Origin: a virus | Reading direction: 5' to 3' (one strand) | IMG/VR virus record: IMGVR_UViG_3300036768_001650 | Location: 1 to 20,959 of that record | Length of the DNA stretch: 20,959 nt | Part shown: positions 1 through 6,579 of the stretch, piece after piece | Layout of the letters: the number at the start of each line of letters is the position of its first letter | Position numbering within the stretch: the first letter of the stretch is position 1 | Made by a program: the position numbers and the translations under genes | The notes under the pieces: model-generated | Seen by the model: only the letters and a program-made list of their open reading frames with translations | The model's database searches: none | What the model was told of the DNA's origin: nothing

Positions 1-921
1 GTAGATATCTCTACAGAGATCATATCTAGATCAGGAGCTATTGATTCTGAAAATCAAAAAGGTGTGATAGAAAACTTTGCCCGATTTTTAGATAAGGGCC
101 AGACCAATATGTACCAGATACAAGGAGCTAAGTCTGCTTACGATCTGGTTCAGTCATTGACTGGAGAGATGGGCGGAGCACGAGGTGCTATTCAAGCTGC
201 AGCTATTAATAGGAATGAGCATTTAAGAAAATTGAATGTCTATCAAAGAAATTATCTTTTGGGAATGACAGAGGAACAGTTGAGAGCAGGAGGCGATGTA
301 GTTGAAGGATTTGCAGCGCAGGCTGGTCTTTCCTTGAAGGATTTCCAAGACTTAGCAATAAAGGAATTAAAGCACTACTCATTGACTACTCGCGCTGAGA
401 CAGACGCTATTGCAGAAAAAATGCGAAAGCTGAAGGCTGAGGGGAAGGAAAATACCCCAGAATATAAAAAGGCATTCAGTGATTTCATAGCACAATTGTC
501 AGTTGAGAAGGACGAGGTGCGCCATTTGAGCAATGCGGGTCAACGGCAACTTGTCCAAGGAATCGTGTTTGGAAAAACAGGTGCCTCTATCGAGGACGCA
601 ATGAAGGCTATCCAGAAAATGGAAGCAGGGCCTAAAACTTCAGCAGACTTAGCTGTTGCAGGACAGGCTGCAGGAGATAAGGCCTTTCTTGCTACTATGG
701 AAACCTTTAAGACGTCTTTTGATGACGCAAACCGTAAGCTTGCCATATTTTCAGAAAACATAGTAGAGGCAGCAACAGCTCTTAAACACATCAATAAGGA
801 CGATATGGAAGGTCTAAAAAATGCCGCAAAAGCTCTAGCTGAGCTTTATGCGAAGATTGGTGCGGCACCTCAGGGAAGAGAGTTATTGAACCAACCAAAG
901 GGAGCACCTAGAAGTGAGTAA
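1..921 (+). CDS. C-terminal part of a probable tail tape measure protein (5' end cut by window)
   Basis: The frame is open from base 1 to the TAA at 919-921, so this is the end of a longer gene; the GTG at 64 is unlikely to be the real start. The visible 306 residues look almost entirely alpha-helical, rich in Ala, Lys, Glu and Gln, with no enzyme motif and a polar, Pro/Gly-containing tail. A long helical protein directly before the hub and spike genes is the usual place and composition of a tape measure protein, which sets tail length and sits inside the tube. That call comes from position and composition, not from a diagnostic motif. It could instead be another internal tail protein or a chaperone. 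The 3' end overlaps the next gene by 8 bases. Confidence 0.5.
   Translation, partial: VDISTEIISRSGAIDSENQKGVIENFARFLDKGQTNMYQIQGAKSAYDLVQSLTGEMGGARGAIQAAAINRNEHLRKLNVYQRNYLLGMTEEQLRAGGDVVEGFAAQAGLSLKDFQDLAIKELKHYSLTTRAETDAIAEKMRKLKAEGKENTPEYKKAFSDFIAQLSVEKDEVRHLSNAGQRQLVQGIVFGKTGASIEDAMKAIQKMEAGPKTSADLAVAGQAAGDKAFLATMETFKTSFDDANRKLAIFSENIVEAATALKHINKDDMEGLKNAAKALAELYAKIGAAPQGRELLNQPKGAPRSE
901..904 (+). promoter_or_regulatory. Ribosome binding site supporting a GTG start at 914
   Basis: GGAG lies nine bases before the GTG at 914, inside the last codons of the upstream gene. No ATG in the same frame lies close by; the ATG at 921 is in another frame. This supports a GTG start with an 8-base overlap and translational coupling. 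Confidence 0.55.
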
Positions 922-2815
922 TGCGTACACTTATTCTATACTTGCTAATGGAATCGACGGAGTTCATTCAGTTGCTCCACATTGGGTTTTGACCTTTGTT
1001 CGTTGGGAGAATAGATATCTTAATATTTCTGAAGATGGCATGAGTACAGAGCAGAGGCTAAATTTTCTTGCGACAAGAACGCCCTTGGTGGTTGAAAATG
1101 ATTGTGCATCTGTTTCTGTTTCTTATTCAAAATCAAGTCATACGCCTAGTATGCAGGCTATGCTCTATGCTGGTGATGTGAATTATCTTACAGCGATTGC
1201 TCCTGGTGATTTTGTTTTGGTTAATATGTTGAATTTTCCAAAAGATGCCAGAAGGGTAGCAGATAATGCAAGAAATGCCCAGCCTATAAACTCTTTTGCA
1301 GATGGTTTTAAGGGCTTATTTAAAGTTCAATCTGTGAGAAGAGTTCTAGCTATAGATCCAGCAACTGGTATAAAGAGAGTGATGTTCCAGGTTTCTGGGT
1401 TTGGATTTACAGAGTTTAACAATATTATTTATTTTAATCCTTTTCTTTTATCGGCAAACGAAGCAAGTAATCAGTTTTTGTTTGTAACTAGAATTAGTGA
1501 AGTTTGGGAACAGTATGTTGGTAAAAAAGGAACTGCTAACGGAGCTCCATATGTTCAGGACATACTTAAACTAATCATAGAGTCTACAATAGGGACAGGT
1601 CTCAATACAAAAGCAAACGCCAAGAAAGAAAATTTAAACCTATCTCACAATGTGCACTTTTATATTCCACAAGCAGTGGGACAATTGTTGGGAGTGCCTA
1701 AAGCAGAATCTGCAAAAGATATCTATAACTACCTTTTTGGTATACAAACCTATACCGCTACCTCACCCAACCCAGAACAAACAACAGTAGGCGCGGGCAT
1801 GAATCCGAAAATTGCTTCAGTGGAAAATAGATTTTACATGACAGATAAAAAGTGCCAAGGTGCGTCTTTATTAAAACCAGAATATTGGAATCAGGTTGCT
1901 GTTTGGTCAATACTTAGCCAGTATACAAATTCCCCTATAAACGAGTTGTTTGTAACCTTGCGCGTAGCTCCTGATGGTTCTGTGATGCCAACAGTAGTTT
2001 TTAGGCAGATGCCATTTTCTTCTGAAGAGTATCAAGGTGTTTCGACAAAGTTTTTAAACCTTCCAAGGTGGAAGGTTTCCCCAGACCTACTCCTTGATCT
2101 TAATATAGGAAGAGATGAAGCTGCTAGGATTAATTTTGTCCAAGTGTTTGGTGTTATCCCGACTGCATCTCAGAAAAATAATTCTGGTTTCATATCCCAA
2201 CAAATCGGTGCAAAAAATTATCAATTAGATCAGCTCGATATTAGAAGATCAGGGTTAAAGCCTTATATTATAACATCAAATTTTGATTCAGTCGCTACTG
2301 ATAAACGTGGATTTTTCTCACCTATATGGGCAAAACTTTTGGCTGATGCTTTGATAGGTGGTCAGTTAAAATTGAATGGCTCCATAACATCATATGGTAT
2401 AGTTGAACCTATAGCTGTCGGTGATAATTTAGAGCTTGATGGAGTGGTTTACCATATAGAAGGTGTATCTCATCAGTGCTCTTTGGCTCCAGATGGGAAG
2501 AGACATTTTATCACTTCTTTAGAGCTTTCTAATGGTGTTGATATTATGTCTGAAAAAGGAAAGAAAGTTTTTGGGCAGATGCGCAATACAAATATGCAGT
2601 CGGAGCAGAAAGAGGATTTTCAGATTTTCGATGGGAATCTACCTGGTTTTTCTGATGAAGAGTTTATAGTTGGTAGATCGGCAAATCCTTCAGAAGATAC
2701 CACTAAAAACGGTTCATTTCGTAGTTATGTCAATGATCCTATTGCTCAGCCTGAGCCGCGTAAGACGCCTAGGGCCACAGGGAAAGACGATAAGAAGGGA
2801 GGCGATAAGAAATGA
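914..2815 (+). CDS. Baseplate hub protein, gp27 / late-control D type
   Basis: This 633-residue protein is probably the hub that joins the tail tube to the spike. The N-terminal 180 residues look beta-rich and include a PGDFVLVNM segment at about residue 95, like the domains of hub proteins of the T4 gp27 / P2 gpD fold. Around residues 485-545 is a segment typical of the C-terminal hub domain: PIAVGDNLELDG, then YHIEGVSH, then TSLELSNG. The last 50 residues are charged and end in a Lys/Asp-rich tail that is probably flexible. It starts with GTG at 914 and its TGA overlaps the ATG of the spike gene by four bases, as expected for a hub-spike pair made together. The fold is assigned by motif and gene order; detailed subunit count is not inferable. 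Confidence 0.7.
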   Translation: MSNAYTYSILANGIDGVHSVAPHWVLTFVRWENRYLNISEDGMSTEQRLNFLATRTPLVVENDCASVSVSYSKSSHTPSMQAMLYAGDVNYLTAIAPGDFVLVNMLNFPKDARRVADNARNAQPINSFADGFKGLFKVQSVRRVLAIDPATGIKRVMFQVSGFGFTEFNNIIYFNPFLLSANEASNQFLFVTRISEVWEQYVGKKGTANGAPYVQDILKLIIESTIGTGLNTKANAKKENLNLSHNVHFYIPQAVGQLLGVPKAESAKDIYNYLFGIQTYTATSPNPEQTTVGAGMNPKIASVENRFYMTDKKCQGASLLKPEYWNQVAVWSILSQYTNSPINELFVTLRVAPDGSVMPTVVFRQMPFSSEEYQGVSTKFLNLPRWKVSPDLLLDLNIGRDEAARINFVQVFGVIPTASQKNNSGFISQQIGAKNYQLDQLDIRRSGLKPYIITSNFDSVATDKRGFFSPIWAKLLADALIGGQLKLNGSITSYGIVEPIAVGDNLELDGVVYHIEGVSHQCSLAPDGKRHFITSLELSNGVDIMSEKGKKVFGQMRNTNMQSEQKEDFQIFDGNLPGFSDEEFIVGRSANPSEDTTKNGSFRSYVNDPIAQPEPRKTPRATGKDDKKGGDKK

Positions 2816-3870
2816 AATTAAGCAATGGAACTGTGCTACCTTCTGGTCTTCTTGGTGTTGACAACTTTAGTTTGAATGGAGGTTTTGAAAAAACCTATAA
2901 AAATTTTGCACTTAGAGCTGGAATTGTTGTTCGTAGTTATGATATAGACAGTGATTTGAATGTTTCAAAATTAGTTCCCGAATATGATGTTGTCGTCATA
3001 GAGCAAGATAGCAATAGAGCAGTCACTCCTATCACTTATAAGAATTGTATAGCCGCTAGTTCTTTTGGTTCGATAGCTGATTTTTTTGAAGCAAGACTAA
3101 GAGCACAGAAAAAGGTAAAGAATAAGCAGACTAAAGGAAAGGACTTTGGAGGCCAAGATGGAGCTTTAGTCCTTCTTCTATGCTTAGATGGTGCTGCTGA
3201 GAAAGCAATCATCATAGGATCACTCCCTCATCCAGACAGACAAAGCAAGCTTAAAGGCAAAGGGCAGATTTTGGCTGGGGAGTTTAATGGTATTTCGATT
3301 TCGATTGCAGAAGATGGCTCTGCTAACCTTACATTCAAAGGAGCTACTGATAATGAAGGGGCACCTCTAGATAAGCAGCAGGGCAATACGACTTTGGACA
3401 TTGAAAAAGATGGAACTTTACAATTTAAACATAAAGGTGCTGTTCAAAGGATAGAAAAAGGTGGGAATTTCCTACTCTCAAATGAGGGCACTACAACTAT
3501 CAAGTCTAAAAAAACCACAACCATTCAAACTGACGATGCCTTCAATATTGACTCAAAGAAAGATACCTCCATGAAAATGGATAAGTTAATACTTGAAGCT
3601 CAGGGATCGGCTTCAATGAAAGCAAAAAGTCTTGACATTTCGGGTGAGTCTAAGATAGACTTAAAATCGCAGATGGTTTCGATAGCTGGGGACACTCAGG
3701 TAAAAGTTAAGGCAACCCAGATTACTCTGGAAGGCCAAGTGTTCCTGGGTGGGCCAGGAGGCCAGCCGCTAGTTATTCCAACAACCCAGTTTATGGGCGT
3801 TGGGAATATGGGGGCACCAGTAGTAAGCACAGCGATCGGGCCTTTTGCAACTAAAGCTTTTGCAACATAG
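2812..3870 (+). CDS. Central baseplate spike protein, gp5/gpV-like with C-terminal beta-helix
   Basis: The 352-residue protein has the layout of a membrane-piercing spike. Residues about 35-155 look like the OB-fold domain, ending in DGALVLLLCLDG and AIIIGSLPHPDR, which resemble the conserved region of gpV and gp5 relatives. Residues about 195-315 alternate short polar and hydrophobic strands (for example TTTIKSKKTTTIQT, then SMKAKSLDISG), the pattern of a trimeric beta-helix needle. There is no lysozyme domain of the T4 gp5 kind. The end is apolar and Gly/Pro-rich (FLGGPGGQPLVIP) and lacks the His-x-His metal site seen at the gpV tip. An AGGGAGG-like ribosome site at 2796-2802 precedes the ATG, which overlaps the hub stop codon. 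Confidence 0.8.
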   Translation: MKLSNGTVLPSGLLGVDNFSLNGGFEKTYKNFALRAGIVVRSYDIDSDLNVSKLVPEYDVVVIEQDSNRAVTPITYKNCIAASSFGSIADFFEARLRAQKKVKNKQTKGKDFGGQDGALVLLLCLDGAAEKAIIIGSLPHPDRQSKLKGKGQILAGEFNGISISIAEDGSANLTFKGATDNEGAPLDKQQGNTTLDIEKDGTLQFKHKGAVQRIEKGGNFLLSNEGTTTIKSKKTTTIQTDDAFNIDSKKDTSMKMDKLILEAQGSASMKAKSLDISGESKIDLKSQMVSIAGDTQVKVKATQITLEGQVFLGGPGGQPLVIPTTQFMGVGNMGAPVVSTAIGPFATKAFAT

Positions 3871-3881
3871 AAGGAGGACTT

Positions 3882-4367
3882 ATGTTATTACTTATACCTA
3901 TCGCCGTAGCCATGATCATTCTATGCCGAATGATCTTTCCAGATATTGTTCGTTTTGATTTAAAGGCTTATCGTAATTTTCTGTTAGTATTTCTTATATT
4001 TAATGCTGTTAGGATTTTCACAACCTTTGTATTTGGACGAATACCCTCATCCGCTATAGACCTTTCTCAATTCCCACTTTTGTTTTTTGTCTTCTGGGAA
4101 GATATGCTATTTGTTTTCCCTAGTATACTTCTACATACTTTGACTCGGAATAAGTATTTGGTTGCTCTGTTAATACTTGTAAGCTCTGTTCTTTTTTCTC
4201 TAGGTCATGTATCCCAAGGTGTAGATTGGGCCTTGATTTCATTGGCTTATGTCCCCATAATGTTCTTTGTGGGGAGAAAGTGGGGATTGGGAACTGTTAT
4301 GGCTGGTCATGTAACATATGATGTTGTAACAGATTTGGTTGTTCGTTTAATTTTGTTGGTGGTCTAA
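3882..4367 (+). CDS. CPBP (CAAX/Abi) family-like intramembrane metalloprotease
   Basis: This 161-residue protein is highly hydrophobic, with about five membrane segments (roughly residues 2-20, 32-52, 64-86, 92-110 and 117-135, plus a hydrophobic C-terminus). Three motifs in order match the CPBP intramembrane protease pattern: Glu73-Asp74 in FWEDMLF (family: EExxxR), F105-S-L-G-H109 (FxxxH) and H143-V-T-Y-D147 (HxxxN/D). The second Glu is Asp and the Arg of motif 1 is missing, so activity is uncertain. In bacteria such proteins cleave membrane proteins or prenylated tails, or give immunity to bacteriocins; a phage role is unknown. A strong AAGGAGG at 3871-3877 gives a well-expressed start right after the spike gene, so it is probably co-transcribed with late structural genes. 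Other polytopic proteins cannot be excluded. Confidence 0.65.
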   Translation: MLLLIPIAVAMIILCRMIFPDIVRFDLKAYRNFLLVFLIFNAVRIFTTFVFGRIPSSAIDLSQFPLLFFVFWEDMLFVFPSILLHTLTRNKYLVALLILVSSVLFSLGHVSQGVDWALISLAYVPIMFFVGRKWGLGTVMAGHVTYDVVTDLVVRLILLVV

Positions 4368-4645
4368 TGAAAACGAAGGACAAAATCATAAGAACACAGC
4401 AAGATTTGGATATGATTAGAAAGAAAGAAGAGGGTAGGTACTATATCGCTATAGATGGCCATATCGCTACTTTCAATGGAGAATATTTCATGACTATGAT
4501 GTCTGCTCAGGACAGGCTTGCTCAGATTGCTGCTGGTCAGAGTGCTCTTATATCTGAGAGTATGGCTTTAGGAATGAAAAAAGATGCTATGGAGGCTATC
4601 TTAGTAGCTCTTCAAACTTTTATGGTACCTTATAGGATACACTAA
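4367..4645 (+). CDS. Unknown 92-residue protein
   Basis: No family was recognised. The N-terminal 25 residues are charged (KTKDKIIRTQQDLDMIRKKEEG), then comes a short YYIAIDGHIATFNGEYF segment that may form a beta hairpin, and the rest (residues 45-92) looks like two or three amphipathic helices rich in Ala and Met. No cysteines, signal peptide or membrane segment are visible. Start and stop overlap its neighbours as TAATG on both sides, so it is translationally coupled inside the late tail operon. It may be a small virion or assembly protein, but this is inferred from position only. Codon use looks like that of the neighbouring genes. Confidence 0.7.
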   Translation: MKTKDKIIRTQQDLDMIRKKEEGRYYIAIDGHIATFNGEYFMTMMSAQDRLAQIAAGQSALISESMALGMKKDAMEAILVALQTFMVPYRIH

Positions 4646-5955
4646 TGCCATTATCAAAAGAAGATAGAATTGCATTTAGTAAAAAAATAGTTGCCGCCGA
4701 GGCCGAAAAAAGCGGTATTGAATCTTCTAAGCAAAAGATCTTGGTGGAAAAACAGAAAGCATTTGATCTGGACCAGGCCAATAAAAAACTAGTCGATTCA
4801 AAAACTTCACTAATTGATCCATACCAAGTTGAGCTCTCTAGATATACTGGCGTTCTTCGTCTCTCACTGACCGAGTCGGATATTCAAGATGCTGCGAATT
4901 TAGTATTAGGTAATTCATTATTCCCTAATGATCCGCAAAACCCACCGCCTAGTTTAGCACCTCAGATCTGGACACAACCAAAGCCTTATGCAAGAACCAA
5001 GGCTGTCGGTAAGCAGAACAATGAGCAGTATCCTACTGCTGTTCCAGCCGAACAGACCTTCCTAAACAATATCTTGAGCTCTATTACGACTATTGAAACA
5101 AATTATACTTTAATTCAGCGCGTTACAGGTCAGAAGTGTACCCCTAGCCCTGATACAATTGTCACAGATACAGCTCTTCAAGCTGATTATAATACTTTAG
5201 TTTCTCAAGTTAACAATCTTAAAACTTACGTTTTGGCCACTCAGCCACTTATCTTGACTACTGATCCAGTACCTGCTAGACAAGCGCAAAACAATGCGGC
5301 TATCTCAAACATAAACACGCTCGTTACTGCTATTAACACATGGCTTGCATTGGTACCATTTAATACCTCTCATGGCCAAACAACTTGCGTAGGGTTTAAC
5401 TCTTATGACCCAGCACTATTAGGCGCAACAAGGTTACAATCAGGAGATTTAACTGCATTAAAAAATGCTATCCTTTCAAGGCAAACATTCGTAAATACCA
5501 GGGTTTCGCAGATAGATAATACATATCTTGGGTCTTTAACACAGAATCTCACCAATGGTGATGTGACTGGCTCTGGATTATATCTTGAGCGTTGGAACTT
5601 TTTACTTTTGCGCCTCAACGCCTTTGGAGGTTCTCTTTCTGTTCTTAAGGGGTTTGATAAGGCTATTAATGCTCAGACTGCCATGCAGGCTCAGATTGAT
5701 CTTTCCAAAAACACTTACAGTACACTTCTAACAGCTTCTCTTCTTTCAGCCCCATCAAATGGCACAAAAATTCTACACATTAAAAATGTCGGCGATATTA
5801 GCCCAGGAGATAATATTTTCCTAGTCTCAGATTCTCAGGAAGAGATGCTATTAACCGTAGCATCAGTTAGTGGAAACAGAATTACCGTAAGCAAGGAAGT
5901 CCCAGCTAAATATAGACCTGCCGAATTTGCAAGGGTCTATAAAGACAAGACCTAA
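4645..5955 (+). CDS. Probable baseplate/tail virion protein with C-terminal beta module
   Basis: The 436-residue protein is not recognised as a whole. Residues 1-55 are highly charged and likely helical or coiled-coil; residues 93-135 are Pro-rich and probably extended; residues 135-365 are Asn/Thr/Ala-rich with long helices. The last 65 residues form a small beta domain (HIKNVGDISPGDNIFLVSD, then VASVSGNRITVSKEVPAKY) resembling modules in the LysM-gp25, baseplate J and second wedge proteins of this window. That shared module, and its place between spike and wedge genes, makes a structural role likely. AGGA at 4634-4637 is its only ribosome site, and the start overlaps the previous stop. The stop overlaps the stop of the opposite-strand metalloprotease gene by four bases. 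Confidence 0.65.
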   Translation: MPLSKEDRIAFSKKIVAAEAEKSGIESSKQKILVEKQKAFDLDQANKKLVDSKTSLIDPYQVELSRYTGVLRLSLTESDIQDAANLVLGNSLFPNDPQNPPPSLAPQIWTQPKPYARTKAVGKQNNEQYPTAVPAEQTFLNNILSSITTIETNYTLIQRVTGQKCTPSPDTIVTDTALQADYNTLVSQVNNLKTYVLATQPLILTTDPVPARQAQNNAAISNINTLVTAINTWLALVPFNTSHGQTTCVGFNSYDPALLGATRLQSGDLTALKNAILSRQTFVNTRVSQIDNTYLGSLTQNLTNGDVTGSGLYLERWNFLLLRLNAFGGSLSVLKGFDKAINAQTAMQAQIDLSKNTYSTLLTASLLSAPSNGTKILHIKNVGDISPGDNIFLVSDSQEEMLLTVASVSGNRITVSKEVPAKYRPAEFARVYKDKT

Positions 5956-6518
5956 TTATTTTTCTTCTTTTTATAGATTTTGCTGGCATAACATCTTAGA
6001 TTCAGTTCATAGCGATAAAGTTTTCTGTGCTTCCTGTAGCAAGAACTAGTTAGCACTTTGGGATACATGATAGACACAGGACATCCGTCATCTAGAAAAC
6101 CTGCCTTTATTCTCTCTTGTACCGACTCAGGCACGACTGGGTTTTCAGGGTATACCCCTTGGAAATGTTCATGGTCTAGGTCGCACACGCAGTGTGCAAG
6201 CTCGTGAAATAGCAATGCTTCTTTTTGGTGTGCTGAGTATTCTTGCCATGTTTTTGTATCTAGGTATATAAGTTTGGTGGTTTTATATGGCCAACATAAT
6301 CCCGCTGTTGGCGGCCTGAGATCGGTCATTGTAATTTTTACATTATTTACGACTTCCTCGTCAATGATCCCCGACATTAAATCTTTAAAGTCGTTCACCA
6401 ATATCTGAATATCCGTATCTTGATCTTGTGTTTGTGGCTTTGGGGCAATATCTTGATTTTGTTGGATAATGATCGATACAGTCAGTCCTATGATAAATAA
6501 GATATGAAGTATGCCCAT
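5952..6518 (-). CDS. Exported or membrane-anchored HExxH metalloprotease, metzincin-like
   Basis: The 188-residue protein starts with a hydrophobic stretch (residues 3-18, ILHILFIIGLTVSIII) that is a signal peptide or membrane anchor without a lipobox Cys. The zinc site is clear: H105-E-L-A-H109 with a third likely ligand at H116 (HELAHCVCDLDH). A downstream SIMYP (149-153) looks like the Met-turn of metzincins. The HExxH-to-His spacing is one residue longer than the classical HExxHxxGxxH. Six cysteines (75, 110, 112, 146, 160, 176) could form disulfides, fitting action outside the cytoplasm. The C-terminus is basic, ending in a Lys run. GGAAGG lies just upstream of the ATG. It is opposite in direction to the tail genes. 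Target and timing are unknown; processing of virion proteins or damage to the host envelope are both possible. Confidence 0.75.
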   Translation of the reverse strand: MGILHILFIIGLTVSIIIQQNQDIAPKPQTQDQDTDIQILVNDFKDLMSGIIDEEVVNNVKITMTDLRPPTAGLCWPYKTTKLIYLDTKTWQEYSAHQKEALLFHELAHCVCDLDHEHFQGVYPENPVVPESVQERIKAGFLDDGCPVSIMYPKVLTSSCYRKHRKLYRYELNLRCYASKIYKKKKNN

Positions 6519-6579
6519 TTTACCTTCCTTCCATATGATAATAACTTACTAAAAACAATCTTATCATAAAGAGGGTCAA
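6519..6579. promoter_or_regulatory. Divergent intergenic region with an 8-bp inverted repeat
   Basis: These 61 bases separate the minus-strand metalloprotease gene from the plus-strand LysM-gp25 gene. They hold a perfect inverted repeat, TATGATAA at 6534-6541 and TTATCATA at 6561-6568, with a 19-base spacer. Ribosome sites for both genes lie at the two ends (GGAAGG on the minus strand, GAGGG at 6571-6575 on the plus strand). Promoters must probably lie here, at least for the minus gene, but no convincing pair of -35 and -10 boxes was found. The repeat could be an operator or simply A+T-rich chance. Confidence 0.35.

Noticed and set aside
540-794. 84-codon minus-strand reading frame opposite the tape measure end
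   Set aside because: It lies wholly within a long plus-strand coding frame and its product shows no recognisable feature.
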